In this document: positions 17,190-26,065 of the stretch, piece after piece
How positions within the stretch are numbered: the stretch's first letter is position 1
Layout: every line of letters starts with the position of its first letter
Assembly (NCBI RefSeq): GCF_000763385.1
Contig: NZ_JQFA01000002.1
Coordinates: forward strand, 1,550,001-1,614,000
DNA length: 64,000 bases
Origin: Leptolyngbya sp. KIOST-1
GTDB lineage: Bacteria > Cyanobacteriota > Cyanobacteriia > Phormidesmidales > Phormidesmidaceae
Direction of reading: 5' to 3'
Translations under genes and position numbers: made by a program
The notes under the pieces: model-generated
Told to the model about the DNA's origin: nothing
Databases searched by the model: none
The model's input: only the letters and a program-made list of their open reading frames with translations

Positions 17190-18857
17190 TTAGCCTCGAC
17201 TGATTTGCCAGAGCAGAAACTGCTGGGTTGGCTCCACGGCAACGCCGTCTACACCGTCCTGGGCAAAGACATAGTCCTTGTTCTGCCACAGGGGCACGTA
17301 GGGGACGTCCTCCACCATCATCTGCTGCAGGTCTGCAATGATTTCCTGGCGGGCGGCGGGGTCTTGCTCGGCCCGCTGCTGGGCAATCAGGTCATTGGCT
17401 TCGGGGCTGTAGTAAAAGGAGCCATTGGCCTGGGAAGCGCCTGCTTCACAGGTACTGCCGTTGCCGGTTTCGCAGCCCAGAAAAGGCTGAATAAAGGTGT
17501 CGGGGTCGTAGTAGTCGGGGTACCAGTTGGAGAGAATGATGGGGTAGACACCCTTGCCGACGTTTTCCCAGAGGGTAGCGCCTTCGGTGTTTTGGACGTC
17601 CACCGTCACCAGGCCGGGCAGCCCCGCTTCGATAGATTCTTTCAGGGTGTTGGCGACGATGCTGCGGATGGTGGAGGCGGAGGGGTACCAGATTTCGACG
17701 GTGAGGGGGTTAGCTTCTGAGAACCCGGCCTCGGTGAGCAGGTCGCGGGCCTGGTCGAAGTCGCCGTCGCCGTAGGCCTCCTGGAAGACCGGCTCGGCCA
17801 CATCAAAGCTGGCAGGAATGAGGCTGTAGAGGGGTTCTGCCTGGCCCTGGAAGACGCGATCGTTGAGCAGGGGGCGATCGACCATAGCGGCGATCGCCTG
17901 GCGCACCCGCACATCGTCCAGGGGCTCAATGGTCTGGTTGAGCGACATGTAGTTGATCACGTTGGTGCCCGCCTCGATCACCTGCCAGCCGCCGGAGCTT
18001 TCCTCGCGCTCCAGGGCCGCCACCTGTTCGGGGTCGAGGGTCTGGTAGGCCACATCCAGCCCGCCGGTTCTAAAGGTGTTGTAGAGGTTGGCGGGGCTGG
18101 TGAAAATCTGGATGTCGATGCCGCTGTTGGCGGGGGCATCGCCCCAGTAGTCTTCGTTGACGTCGAGTCGGATCGAGTCGCTGGTGAAGGCGGCCAGCCG
18201 GTAGGGGCCAGTGCCCACAAAGCTGTCGGGGTTAAAGCTGCCGGCCCCAATTTCGTAGCTCTCGGGCGATACGGGGGTGACGCCCGAAAAGCTAAGCAGT
18301 GCTGGAAAAGCCGCGAAGGGGGCGCTGAGGGTGAGCGTCAGTTCGTAGTCGCCCGTGGCCTCGACGTTGGCAATTTTCTCGGACAGTAGGTAGGCAGGCC
18401 GACCGCCATTTTCCATAAACCGCTGGATCGAAAAGGCCATCACCTCAGCGTTGAAAGCGGTGCCGTCGTGGAGGGTGACATCCTGCCGCAGGGGAATGGT
18501 GTAGGTGAGGCCGTCGTCGCTAATGGTGGGCAGTTCGGTGGCCAGCTGGGGCACCAGATTAGTGGTCCCCGGCTCGTAGGTGTAGAGGCGATCGCCCAGG
18601 TTGTAGAGCAAGATGCCCGGAAACGTCTCGTAGGCGTCGGCGGGGTCGAGGGTGCGGGCGGTGAGGGTGGTGCCGATGGTGATGCGGCCACCCTCACCGT
18701 CCGCAGGCGCGTTGGCGGCGGGCCGATCGTTGCCAGCACAGCCGATCGCGATCGCAAAGCACAACCCAAACAGCCCCAAAAACTGGGCTACCCGCCGCCA
18801 CTGGCGACTGGTCCAGGGGCGCTGCCGATCTCTAAACCACGACACCAAAGAAGTCAT
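17190..18857 (-). CDS. Peptide-type ABC transporter substrate-binding lipoprotein
   Basis: Solute-binding protein of family 5 (DppA/OppA/NikA-like). A basic N-terminus and hydrophobic helix end in a lipobox IAIGC near residue 40, so it is a membrane-anchored lipoprotein. The mature domain starts with ITIGTTLTARTLDPADAY and contains the VTLHDGTAFNAEVMAFSIQR signature near 150. An ATG at 18857 or the GTG just before it can start translation. It is first in a two-gene operon with the permease. Whether the ligand is a peptide, nickel complex or glutathione-like molecule cannot be told. Confidence 0.9.
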   Translation of the reverse strand: MTSLVSWFRDRQRPWTSRQWRRVAQFLGLFGLCFAIAIGCAGNDRPAANAPADGEGGRITIGTTLTARTLDPADAYETFPGILLYNLGDRLYTYEPGTTNLVPQLATELPTISDDGLTYTIPLRQDVTLHDGTAFNAEVMAFSIQRFMENGGRPAYLLSEKIANVEATGDYELTLTLSAPFAAFPALLSFSGVTPVSPESYEIGAGSFNPDSFVGTGPYRLAAFTSDSIRLDVNEDYWGDAPANSGIDIQIFTSPANLYNTFRTGGLDVAYQTLDPEQVAALEREESSGGWQVIEAGTNVINYMSLNQTIEPLDDVRVRQAIAAMVDRPLLNDRVFQGQAEPLYSLIPASFDVAEPVFQEAYGDGDFDQARDLLTEAGFSEANPLTVEIWYPSASTIRSIVANTLKESIEAGLPGLVTVDVQNTEGATLWENVGKGVYPIILSNWYPDYYDPDTFIQPFLGCETGNGSTCEAGASQANGSFYYSPEANDLIAQQRAEQDPAARQEIIADLQQMMVEDVPYVPLWQNKDYVFAQDGVDGVAVEPTQQFLLWQISRG

Positions 18858-18945
18858 CACGTTATGTCTGTGTCTCTAACTGGCCAACATGGGGATAGTT
18901 GTATCACCCTTTGGGGTTCAGCGGGGAGGGGGGTAGAGGGATTCC

Positions 18946-19416
18946 CTACCCGACCGCCTCTTCTACTCCGCTCCCCGCAAACCTGCGCCACAGGGCATCG
19001 GTCAGCAGGTGTGACAGCAGCCCCAGGGGACCAGCAAACAGGCACAGCGCCAGGGAGTGTCGGGTAAAGACGCCGCTCTCCTGCCCCTGCCAGTAGATCC
19101 AGCGACCCACAAACAGGTCAAACACCAGGAAATGCACCCAGCCGGTGGCGGTGACGTGGGGCTGGGCAAAGATGGCCACCAGGTCGCTCAGGCTGAGGTT
19201 GGGGTCGGAGAGGGCCTCGATGCCCTGCACGTTGCTAAAGCTGGTGACAAAGAGAAACAGGTACAGCCCGGCCAGGGCGACAAAGGGCAGAAAAGATCCC
19301 ATCACGGTGCGGGTGAGTTTGGTGTTGGGCACCAGCACCATCAGGGTCCAGAAGGGCAGCACAAACAGGTTGGCACCGCTAAACAGCAGGTCTAACAGAG
19401 GGGCATCAACAATCAT
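18946..19416 (-). CDS. ABA4-like (DUF4281) membrane protein
   Basis: Integral membrane protein of 156 residues resembling the ABA4/DUF4281 family, named after the Arabidopsis protein needed for neoxanthin formation. Four hydrophobic helices are visible, with the family-like VHFLVFDLFVGRWIYW and GPLGLLSHLL segments in the C-terminal half. The ATG at 19416 gives the usual MIVDAPLLDLLF-type N-terminus; upstream in-frame codons run into repeat DNA. A role in carotenoid metabolism is possible but unproven in cyanobacteria. Confidence 0.78.
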   Translation of the reverse strand: MIVDAPLLDLLFSGANLFVLPFWTLMVLVPNTKLTRTVMGSFLPFVALAGLYLFLFVTSFSNVQGIEALSDPNLSLSDLVAIFAQPHVTATGWVHFLVFDLFVGRWIYWQGQESGVFTRHSLALCLFAGPLGLLSHLLTDALWRRFAGSGVEEAVG

Positions 19417-19536
19417 AGGTTTAAACTTGGAGATTGCAATTTGGAGATTTCTCTTAGTGTAAAAGGCAAACACAAGCCTGCTGTTCAGGAAGCCTGAACC
19501 TAGCACTGGCCGGCAGACATAGGTCAACTCTGATTG

Positions 19537-19615
19537 GGGTGTCAGGTACCGGGGGGCGGGTATGGGGTGTCAGGTATCGGGTTTCAGGTACTGGGTGTCA
19601 GGTACCGGGGGGCGG
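19537..19615. repeat. Direct repeats of a GTGTCAGGTACCGG motif
   Basis: A 23-bp sequence (GGGTGTCAGGTACCGGGGGG plus CGG) occurs at 19537-19559 and 19593-19615. Degenerate units GGTGTCAGGTATCGG and TTTCAGGTACTGG lie between them. A related TTTCAGG motif appears at 11819. This resembles the short tandemly repeated sequences of cyanobacterial intergenic DNA. Confidence 0.65.
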
Positions 19616-19656
19616 TTTCAGGAACATTTGGACGACGTATGCCGCAGAGAACTATA

Positions 19657-19808
19657 GGAGGCGTTGCTGAATTGAATAATGAATCTGTAAACTTGACATC
19701 CTTGTCATCGCCCCCTGAGTCCCCCAATTCTGGGGGACTTTGAGATTTTGACTCCCCCCAGAATTGGCGGGCTGGGGGGGCATATCATACCTACATTCAG
19801 CAATGCCC
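19657..19808. mobile_element. Miniature element with GGCGTTGCTGAAT-type ends
   Basis: A 152-bp non-coding element with terminal inverted repeats: GGAGGCGTTGCTGAAT on the left and ATTCAGCAATGCCC on the right, both flanked by TATA. Ends of the form GGGCATTGCTGAA are common in IS5-family elements. It contains a palindromic CCCCCAATTCTGGGGG block (19721-19735) also found at 26251. No transposase gene is present. Confidence 0.55.
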
Positions 19809-19820
19809 TATAGGACACTA

Positions 19821-20594
19821 CTAACCCAGGGCAATATCTAAAAACATCATGGTGACAAAACCGCCCATCAGGCCCAGGGTGCCGCGTTGGCCAAAGGCTT
19901 TCTGGTCGATGTCGGGAATGATTTCATCGACGATTACAAACAGCATGGACCCGGCGGCGAACCCCATCGCCCAGGGCAGGGTAGCCTGGGCCAGGGTGAC
20001 CACAGCAGCGCCAACCAGGCCGCCGATGGGCTCGATCAGGCCGGTGAGGGAGGCGATCGCGAAGGCATAGGCAGGGGCGTAGCCGATGTTGCGCAGGGCG
20101 ATCGCCACCACCAGCCCCTCGGGAATATTCTGGAGCGCAATGCCCACCGCCAGAGCCAGGGCCCCGGCCTGCTCGCCGCCGCCAAAGCCGACGCCCACCG
20201 CCAAGCCTTCCGGAAAATTGTGCAGCGCGATCGCGATCACAAACAGCCAGATGCGCTTCATGTGCTGGGCCTCTGGTCCCTCCGGCCCTTTGAAAAAGTG
20301 CTCGTGGGGAAACAGGTTGTGGGCACCCCACAGAAACGCGCCGCCGAGCAAAACTCCGGCGACCATCACCATCGCAGCGACGGGACCGGAGTAGCCCAGG
20401 GCGATCGCCGCATCGGTACCCGGCAAAATCAGCGAGAACGAGGTGGCCGCCAGCATCATGCCGCCGCCAATGCCCAGCAAAATACCCTGGGTGCGCTCGG
20501 AAGGGTCGTAGGGCAGCAGCACCGGCAACGCACCAAGGCTCGTGCTCAAGCCAGCGAACAGGCTGGCGAGAAATCCGGAGGCGAGGGGGTTCAT
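19821..20594 (-). CDS. ZIP family metal transporter
   Basis: Membrane transporter for divalent metals such as zinc, of the ZIP family (GufA/ZupT-like branch). Eight hydrophobic helices are predicted by eye. The metal-site motifs are intact: HNFPEG in helix IV (near residue 124) and QNIPEG in helix V (near 155). A short acidic/His loop (HEHFFKGPEGPE) lies between helices III and IV. At 257 residues it matches bacterial ZIP proteins. Metal and direction are not determined. Confidence 0.9.
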   Translation of the reverse strand: MNPLASGFLASLFAGLSTSLGALPVLLPYDPSERTQGILLGIGGGMMLAATSFSLILPGTDAAIALGYSGPVAAMVMVAGVLLGGAFLWGAHNLFPHEHFFKGPEGPEAQHMKRIWLFVIAIALHNFPEGLAVGVGFGGGEQAGALALAVGIALQNIPEGLVVAIALRNIGYAPAYAFAIASLTGLIEPIGGLVGAAVVTLAQATLPWAMGFAAGSMLFVIVDEIIPDIDQKAFGQRGTLGLMGGFVTMMFLDIALG

Positions 20595-20615
20595 GGGGTG
20601 GAGGGGAGTGAGTGG

Positions 20616-20680
20616 GTAGATGGGTGGATGGGTAGGCGGGTGGATGGGTGGATGGGTAGGCGGGTGGATGGGTGGATGGG
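20616..20680. repeat. Tandem G-rich repeat, 24-bp period
   Basis: Units built from GGGTGGATG and GGGTAGGCG repeat with a 24-bp period (GGGTAGGC at 20630 and 20654). The C-rich complement-like string CCATCCACC appears again at 20780-20815, just before avtA. It could form intrastrand G-rich structures; it is not a CRISPR. Confidence 0.75.
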
Positions 20681-20825
20681 GCTGGCGGCTACTATACTAG
20701 TCTGACCGCAGTCACTATAGTTGTTGTGACAGGCCTCAGGCCATGCCGTTTCGGGGGCTGGAGCGGTGCCGCTCCGCACCCATCCACCCCCCTACCCATC
20801 CACCCTCCCACTTCCCCTCTTTCCC

Positions 20826-22127
20826 ATGACTCCAGAACTCACCCGCTTTGGCGAGCAGATGTCTCACCTGACTGGCGTGCGCGCCATTATGAAAGACATT
20901 ATTGAAACGCTGCGGGCGGGGCAGGGGCAGGCGTTCATCAACCTGAGTGCGGGCAACCCGGTAATTTTGCCTGAAATTGAGCAGCTGTGGCGCGATTGCA
21001 CCCAGGCGCTGCTGGCCAGTGCTGAGTACGGTAATGTGGTGTGCCGCTACGGCAACAGCCAGGGCTACGAGCCGCTGGTGGAGGCGATCAAAACCGATTT
21101 TAACCAGCGCTACGGGCTGAACCTGAGCGATCGCCACATTTTGATTACCCCCGGCAGTCAGGCCCTGTACTTTTTGGCGGCCAATGCCTTTGGCGGCTAC
21201 CAGAGCACCGGCCGCATGAAGGACATCGTGCTGCCCCTCAGCCCCGACTACACTGGCTACGGCGGCATTTCCCTGGTGCCGGAGGCGGTGCGAGCCTACC
21301 GGCCCACCATTGAGGCCGACGCGGCGACCCATCGGTTCCGCTACCGGCCCGACTTCAGCCAGCTTGCAATCGACGAAAATACCGGCTTTGTGCTGTTTTC
21401 GCGGCCCTGCAACCCCTCGGGCAACGTGCTGACCGCTGACGATGTGCAGCACATCGCCAGTCTCGCCGCCGCCCACGCCGTGCCCGTGCTAGTCGACTCG
21501 GCCTACGCGCCCCCCTACCCGGCGCTGAACTTTACGGCGATGGAGCCGGTATTTGGCGACAACATTCTGCACTGCATGAGCCTCTCCAAGGCGGGGCTGC
21601 CGGGGGAACGGCTGGGGGTGGCGGTCGGCGATCCGGCCATGATTCAGGTGCTGGAGTGTTTTCAGACCAACTTCTGCATTCACTCGTCGCGCTACGGCCA
21701 GGCGATCGCGGCCCGCGCCATTGCCTCGGGGGAGTTGGCCCGCCTGTCCGAGCAGGTGATTCGCCCCTACTACCAGGACAAGTTTGCGGTGCTCGAAGCC
21801 GCCCTGGACCGGGCCATGCCCCCCGATTTGCCCTGGTACCTGCACCGGGGCGAGGGGGCGATCTTTGCCTGGCTGTGGTTTGACCAGCTGCCCATCACCG
21901 ACCAGGAGCTGTACAACCGGCTCAAGCAGCGGGGCGTGATTGTGGTGCCGGGGAACCCCTTCTTCCCAGGTCTGCGACCCGAGGCGGGAGAGACCTGGCC
22001 CCACACCCGCCAGTGCCTGCGCCTGAGCCTGACCGCCAGCCGCGAAGACCTGGCCGAGGCGGCCGCCCGCCTGGGGGCGCTGGTGGCCGAGGTGTACCAA
22101 ACCACCGCCGTGGCGGTGTCCGCATAA
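20826..22127 (+). CDS. avtA: Valine--pyruvate aminotransferase-like enzyme
   Basis: PLP-dependent class-I aminotransferase closest in appearance to AvtA (valine/alpha-ketoisovalerate with alanine/pyruvate). The Schiff-base lysine is K255 in [13 protein letters not shown], with the upstream [10 protein letters not shown] and [12 protein letters not shown] motifs typical of this subgroup. At 433 residues it has normal length. The ATG at 20826 was chosen because codons upstream encode repeat DNA. The stop codon TAA overlaps the ATG of rimM by one base (TAATG), so the two genes are translationally coupled. Confidence 0.85.
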   Translation: MTPELTRFGEQMSHLTGVRAIMKDIIETLRAGQGQAFINLSAGNPVILPEIEQLWRDCTQALLASAEYGNVVCRYGNSQGYEPLVEAIKTDFNQRYGLNLSDRHILITPGSQALYFLAANAFGGYQSTGRMKDIVLPLSPDYTGYGGISLVPEAVRAYRPTIEADAATHRFRYRPDFSQLAIDENTGFVLFSRPCNPSGNVLTADDVQHIASLAAAHAVPVLVDSAYAPPYPALNFTAMEPVFGDNILHCMSLSKAGLPGERLGVAVGDPAMIQVLECFQTNFCIHSSRYGQAIAARAIASGELARLSEQVIRPYYQDKFAVLEAALDRAMPPDLPWYLHRGEGAIFAWLWFDQLPITDQELYNRLKQRGVIVVPGNPFFPGLRPEAGETWPHTRQCLRLSLTASREDLAEAAARLGALVAEVYQTTAVAVSA

Positions 22128-22690
22128 TGGCGACCACCGACGACTGGATTGAAATTGGCCGCATTGTTGCGCCCCAGGGGGTGAAAGGCGAGGTGCGGGT
22201 GTACCCCAGCAGCGACTTTCCCGAGCGGTTTTTGGAACCGGGCGATCGCTGGCTGAAGCGCCCCCGCAGCCTTACCCCCGAGCCCGTCCGCCTGGTGCGG
22301 GGGCGCTACATGGATGGCAAAGGGCTCTACGTGGTGCAGCTGGCCGAGGTTGACAGTCGGGAGGCGGCGGAAGCCCTGCGGGATGCGGTGCTGCTGGTAC
22401 CAGCGGGCGATCGCCCCAGCCTGGAGCCCGACGAGTTTTATGTCGCTGACCTGGTGGGGCTACGGGTGATTGTGCAGTCCACTGGCGCAGAGATTGGCAC
22501 CGTGACCGATATTTTTGCCGCTGGCAACGATCTCTTAGAAGTGACCTATGATGCTCTGGCCACAGAAGATGCTTTGCCCCCCAAGCCCCGCACGGTTCTG
22601 GTTCCATTTGTAACCGCAATTGTGCCCGTGGTGAATTTGGCCCAGGGATACCTCGAAATTGACCCGCCAGCGGGACTTTTAGCCCCTTAA
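22127..22690 (+). CDS. rimM: Ribosome maturation factor RimM
   Basis: Assembly factor for the 30S ribosomal subunit head. The N-terminal RimM domain opens with [20 protein letters not shown], followed by the PRC-barrel domain starting [13 protein letters not shown] near residue 104. At 187 residues it has a typical length. It overlaps the avtA stop by one base and is followed by a clear terminator, so it ends the two-gene operon. Confidence 0.95.
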   Translation: MATTDDWIEIGRIVAPQGVKGEVRVYPSSDFPERFLEPGDRWLKRPRSLTPEPVRLVRGRYMDGKGLYVVQLAEVDSREAAEALRDAVLLVPAGDRPSLEPDEFYVADLVGLRVIVQSTGAEIGTVTDIFAAGNDLLEVTYDALATEDALPPKPRTVLVPFVTAIVPVVNLAQGYLEIDPPAGLLAP

Positions 22691-22758
22691 TCTTATGACT
22701 TTCTTATCTTTAAATCCTATTGTTAACACAACGACCATAAATGGAACGACCAATCTGC

Positions 22759-22788
22759 CCCGGCTCTCCTAGGAGGGTCGGGTTTTTT
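22759..22788 (+). terminator. Terminator of the avtA-rimM operon
   Basis: A 10-bp stem (CCCGGCTCTC with GAGGGTCGGG, including two G-U pairs) closes on the loop CTAG and is followed by six T residues. Confidence 0.85.
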
Positions 22789-22987
22789 ATGGCTTAAACC
22801 CAAAACTTGCCGTGGCATTTCTGGCAACGGGAGGGAGCCCCTCTTCTAAAATTCAAACAGAGATGGCTCAGGCCATGGATCAAATGGAACGCTCAGGCGG
22901 TCTAGAACGTTCAAAATCACTAGAAGCGAATGGCTTAAGATTGGTTCCCCAAGCCCCCCCCCAGCCCAGACAAAACGAGGTCACCCC

Positions 22988-23839
22988 ATGAAATGGCAGT
23001 CGAGTCGGCGCAGCACCAACATTGAGGATCGGCGCGGGGCCGGTGTGCCTGGCGGGGCGGCAACCGGGGGCATTGGGGCGCTGCTGCTGGCGCTGCTGAT
23101 CGCGTTTTTGGGCGGAGACCCTTCGGTAGTGTTGCAGCCGGGCATAGACGTCAGCCCCTACGACAATGCCCCTCAAATTTCCCAGGTTGAGGCCGATCGC
23201 TCGGCGGAGTTTGTCTCGGCGGTGCTGGGCGAAACCGAGGACACCTGGAACAGCATTTTTCGATCGGAGTTTGGGGCCGACTACCGGGAACCCAGCCTGG
23301 TGCTGTACTCCGGCGCTACCCAGTCGGCCTGTGGGCTGGGGCAATCGGCCATGGGGCCGTTTTACTGCCCCGCCGACCAGCGGATATACCTCGATACCAG
23401 CTTTTTCCACGACCTGTCGGTGCGCCACGGCGCGCCGGGGGACTTTGCCCAGGCCTACGTAATTGCCCACGAGGTGGGTCACCATGTGCAGAATTTGCTC
23501 GGGGTGTCCGGCCAGGTGCAGCGGGCTCGGCAGCGGCTCAGCCGGCCCCAAGCCAACGATCTGTCGGTGCGGCTGGAGCTACAGGCCGACTGCTTTGCCG
23601 GGGTGTGGGCCCACAACGCTCAGGTCGCCCGCCAGATTTTAGAAGAAGGCGACATTGAAGAAGCCCTCAACGCCGCCAGCCAGATCGGCGACGATCGCCT
23701 GCAGATGGAGGCCCAGGGCTACGTCACCCCCGACTCCTTTACCCACGGCACCTCCCAGCAGCGGGCCACATGGTTTTATCGCGGCATTGAGACCGGCGAC
23801 ATTCACCAGTGCAATACCTTTGACGTGGCGCGCATTTAG
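22988..23839 (+). CDS. YpfJ-type neutral zinc metallopeptidase
   Basis: Putative membrane-anchored zinc protease. Residues 1-20 are polar, about 21-42 form one glycine/leucine-rich TM helix, and the rest is presumed outside the membrane. The metal motif HEVGHH is at 161-166 and a downstream ELQADCFAGVWAH motif supplies the third-ligand glutamate. The final region DSFTHGTSQQRATWFYRG is typical of this family. Length of 283 residues is usual. GAGG lies about 8 nt before the ATG. Natural substrates are unknown. Confidence 0.88.
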   Translation: MKWQSSRRSTNIEDRRGAGVPGGAATGGIGALLLALLIAFLGGDPSVVLQPGIDVSPYDNAPQISQVEADRSAEFVSAVLGETEDTWNSIFRSEFGADYREPSLVLYSGATQSACGLGQSAMGPFYCPADQRIYLDTSFFHDLSVRHGAPGDFAQAYVIAHEVGHHVQNLLGVSGQVQRARQRLSRPQANDLSVRLELQADCFAGVWAHNAQVARQILEEGDIEEALNAASQIGDDRLQMEAQGYVTPDSFTHGTSQQRATWFYRGIETGDIHQCNTFDVARI

Positions 23840-23860
23840 CGAAACGGTGCGGTTTGCGGC

Positions 23861-23894
23861 TTACGGTCAACGGTCTACGGTCAGCGGTTCACGG
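23861..23894. repeat. Short repeat of GGTCTACGGT/GGTTCACGG units
   Basis: TTACGGTCAACGGTCTACGG followed by TCAGCGGTTCACGG. Related units occur at 48359-48420 beyond the dnaB stop. Here the repeat overlaps the last codons of the LysR gene. Confidence 0.55.
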
Positions 23895-24804
23895 CTGAGC
23901 GTGGACCGTAAATCGTGCCTCCAGGCCCCAGTTTCGCTGTCAGAAACGCCACCAGCCGGGTCACTTTGGCCGACAGGTGGCGGTTGACCGGGTACAGGGC
24001 GTAGATATTGATCGCAGGCGGCGGGTAGTCGGTCAGGAGCGGGCGCAGGCGATCGCCCTGCAAATCCGGCCCGACGATGAAATCCGGCAGCATAACGATG
24101 CCCAGTCCCGCCAGGGCAGCGGCCCGCAGCACCTCGCCGTTGTTGCAGCACAGCGGCCCTGCGATCGGGACGGTGTGGGAGGCATCGCCCCCTAGGGTCC
24201 AGCTGTTGTCCTGGGCGCGGTGGCCGTAGTGGAGACAGTCGTGGTGCTTTAGATCTTCGGGCTGAGCTGGAATGCCGCGCTGCTGTAGGTAGGCCGGGGC
24301 TGCGCACAGCACCAGGGGGCAGGGGGCCAGCCGATGGGCGATCAGCCCCGGGCCGGGGGGTTGGGCGGCGATGCGGAGGGTGAGGTCAAAGCCCTCTTCG
24401 ATTGGGTCGATGCGGCGATCGTTGAGCACTAGCTCCACCCGCAGGTCGGGGTACTGGGCCATAAACTCCACCACCAGCGGAGCCAGATGCAGGGTACCAA
24501 AGGTCATCGGCGCGTTGATCCGCAGGCTGCCGCGCGGCTCCTGGTGCAGCCGAGTGAGGGCCAGCTCGGCTTCTTCGAGGTCGGCCAGGATGGCGATGCA
24601 GCGATCGTAGTAGGCCCGGCCGGCATCGGTGGGGGAGACCTTGCGGGTGGTGCGGTGCAGAAGCTGGGTTTGCAGGTGATCTTCGAGCGTCATCACCAGC
24701 TTGTTGACCTGCGATCGCGACAGGTTCATCCGGCGGGCGGCGGCGGCAAACCCCCCCGCTTCCACCACCTGGGTAAAGGCCCGCATGCTCTCAAGTTTGT
24801 CCAT
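23881..24804 (-). CDS. LysR family transcriptional regulator
   Basis: DNA-binding regulator with an N-terminal winged helix-turn-helix (residues 1-60, AFTQVVEAGGFAAAARRMNL and SRSQVNKLV) and a periplasmic-binding-like effector domain (about 90-295). It is divergent from the pirin gene across 135 bp, the classic layout for a LysR protein controlling its neighbour. The ATG at 24804 is preferred over an in-frame start at 24849. The last residues (GPRSAVNR) are encoded by intergenic repeat DNA, so the C-terminus has been altered. Inducer unknown. Confidence 0.9.
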   Translation of the reverse strand: MDKLESMRAFTQVVEAGGFAAAARRMNLSRSQVNKLVMTLEDHLQTQLLHRTTRKVSPTDAGRAYYDRCIAILADLEEAELALTRLHQEPRGSLRINAPMTFGTLHLAPLVVEFMAQYPDLRVELVLNDRRIDPIEEGFDLTLRIAAQPPGPGLIAHRLAPCPLVLCAAPAYLQQRGIPAQPEDLKHHDCLHYGHRAQDNSWTLGGDASHTVPIAGPLCCNNGEVLRAAALAGLGIVMLPDFIVGPDLQGDRLRPLLTDYPPPAINIYALYPVNRHLSAKVTRLVAFLTAKLGPGGTIYGPRSAVNR

Positions 24805-24924
24805 CGCGATCGCCCCATTGTCTTTTCTAAGGCGACAATATGTCCACAAAATAGATTATTGTCGTTTATTTAGAATCAGTATATCGTTGATGTATTCGGA
24901 TGTTTCCAATCCATTGACACTAAC

Positions 24925-24932
24925 TAGGAGGT
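24925..24932 (+). promoter_or_regulatory. Strong Shine-Dalgarno site of the pirin gene
   Basis: AGGAGGTG lies 7 nt before the ATG at 24940 and decides this start over an in-frame GTG at 24931 that is part of the site itself. Confidence 0.8.
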
Positions 24933-24939
24933 GTCTGCC

Positions 24940-25644
24940 ATGATTACGATTCGTCCTGCCCACGAGCGCGGTGCCGCAAACTTTGGTTGGCTCGATTCTC
25001 GCCACACCTTCTCCTTCGGCAACTACTACGACCCTCGCCACATGGGCTTTGCCAGCCTACGGGTAATCAACGAAGACAAGGTGCTGCCGAGCCAGGGCTT
25101 TGGCACCCACGGCCACCGCGACATGGAAATTCTGACCTACGTGCTGGATGGGGCCCTGGAGCACAAGGACAGCCTCGGCACCGGGTCTGTGATTCGGCCT
25201 GGGGATGTGCAGCGGATGTCGGCGGGTACGGGCATTCGCCACAGCGAGTTCAATGCCTCCGATACCGAGTCGGTGCACTTTTTGCAGATCTGGATTTTGC
25301 CCGACACCGAGGGCATTGCCCCCGGCTACGAGCAGATATCCCTTGCCCCCGCCGACAAACAGGGGCAGCTGCGCCTGGTCGGCTCCCGCGATGGCCGCGA
25401 CGGCTCGGTCACCATCCACCAGGATGTGAACCTGTACGCCGCCACTCTGGCCGAGGGCGATCGCGTTGAGCACGCCCTGGCTGCGGGCCGAGTGGCCTGG
25501 GTGCAGGTGGCGCGGGGGGCCGTCTCCCTGAATGGCCACGACCTCACCGCTGGCGATGGCGCTGCCATCAGCGACCTGGACAGTCTGAGCCTGACCGGAA
25601 CCGCCGCCGAGGCCGAAGTGCTGGTGTTTGATATGGCGGCCTAG
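24940..25644 (+). CDS. Pirin family protein (YhhW-like)
   Basis: Bicupin of the pirin family; bacterial members such as YhhW have quercetin 2,3-dioxygenase activity in vitro. The N-terminal cupin carries the metal-binding cluster HTFSFGNYYD, GTHGHRDMEI and VQRMSAGTGIRHSE. The C-terminal cupin is present but has lost metal ligands, as usual. Length of 234 residues is normal. It is divergent from a LysR regulator that probably controls it. Physiological substrate is unknown; a redox- or stress-related role is inferred. Confidence 0.9.
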   Translation: MITIRPAHERGAANFGWLDSRHTFSFGNYYDPRHMGFASLRVINEDKVLPSQGFGTHGHRDMEILTYVLDGALEHKDSLGTGSVIRPGDVQRMSAGTGIRHSEFNASDTESVHFLQIWILPDTEGIAPGYEQISLAPADKQGQLRLVGSRDGRDGSVTIHQDVNLYAATLAEGDRVEHALAAGRVAWVQVARGAVSLNGHDLTAGDGAAISDLDSLSLTGTAAEAEVLVFDMAA

Positions 25645-25754
25645 ACAGCTGCGGCATCGTCTTGATCCACCATCCCCTAAAGCTTGCGGAGGCAGGGAAT
25701 GCCTGCCTTCGCGGGATGCCCGTGCAACACAATAACCCAAGAGAGGAGCGATCG

Positions 25755-25991
25755 ATGGCTGAACCTGTAATTGCTGATACCAAGCCCGTGGTGATGGAAC
25801 TGGAGGCCGGCACCTATTTTTGGTGCACCTGCGGCCAGTCCACCACCCAGCCCTTTTGCAACGGTGCCCATGCCGGGACCGAGTTCACCCCCCTGAAATT
25901 TACCCTGGAGGAGAAAAAACAGGTGGCGCTGTGTGCTTGCAAGTACACCCAGAACGCCCCCTTCTGCGACGGCAGCCACACCCGGCTGTAG
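25755..25991 (+). CDS. CDGSH iron-sulfur domain protein
   Basis: A 78-residue protein with two CDGSH-type Fe-S motifs: CTCGQSTTQPFCNGAH (first, Ser replaced by Ala) and CACKYTQNAPFCDGSH (second, canonical). Each three-Cys/one-His set binds a 2Fe-2S cluster in this family. The ATG at 25755 follows a GAGAGGAG ribosome-binding site. It lies 110 bp downstream of the pirin gene on the same strand and may share its promoter. Electron-transfer or redox-sensing roles are typical; none is proved here. Confidence 0.88.
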   Translation: MAEPVIADTKPVVMELEAGTYFWCTCGQSTTQPFCNGAHAGTEFTPLKFTLEEKKQVALCACKYTQNAPFCDGSHTRL

Positions 25992-26039
25992 GGGTTTGAT
26001 CAGGCTAAACTTTGCCTGACTCAGGTGGTCACGAAAAAT

Positions 26040-26065
26040 AGGGTGGGCAAGAACTTGCCCACCCT
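26040..26065. terminator. Perfect hairpin downstream of the CDGSH gene
   Basis: AGGGTGGGCAAG is inverted as CTTGCCCACCCT across two bases, starting 48 bp after the stop codon. No T-run follows, so termination is only possible; the GGTGGGCA core is a dispersed cyanobacterial repeat. Confidence 0.45.

Noticed and set aside
20616..20680. Possible CRISPR array
   Set aside because: The repeats are contiguous tandem units without unique spacers, and no cas gene is in the window.
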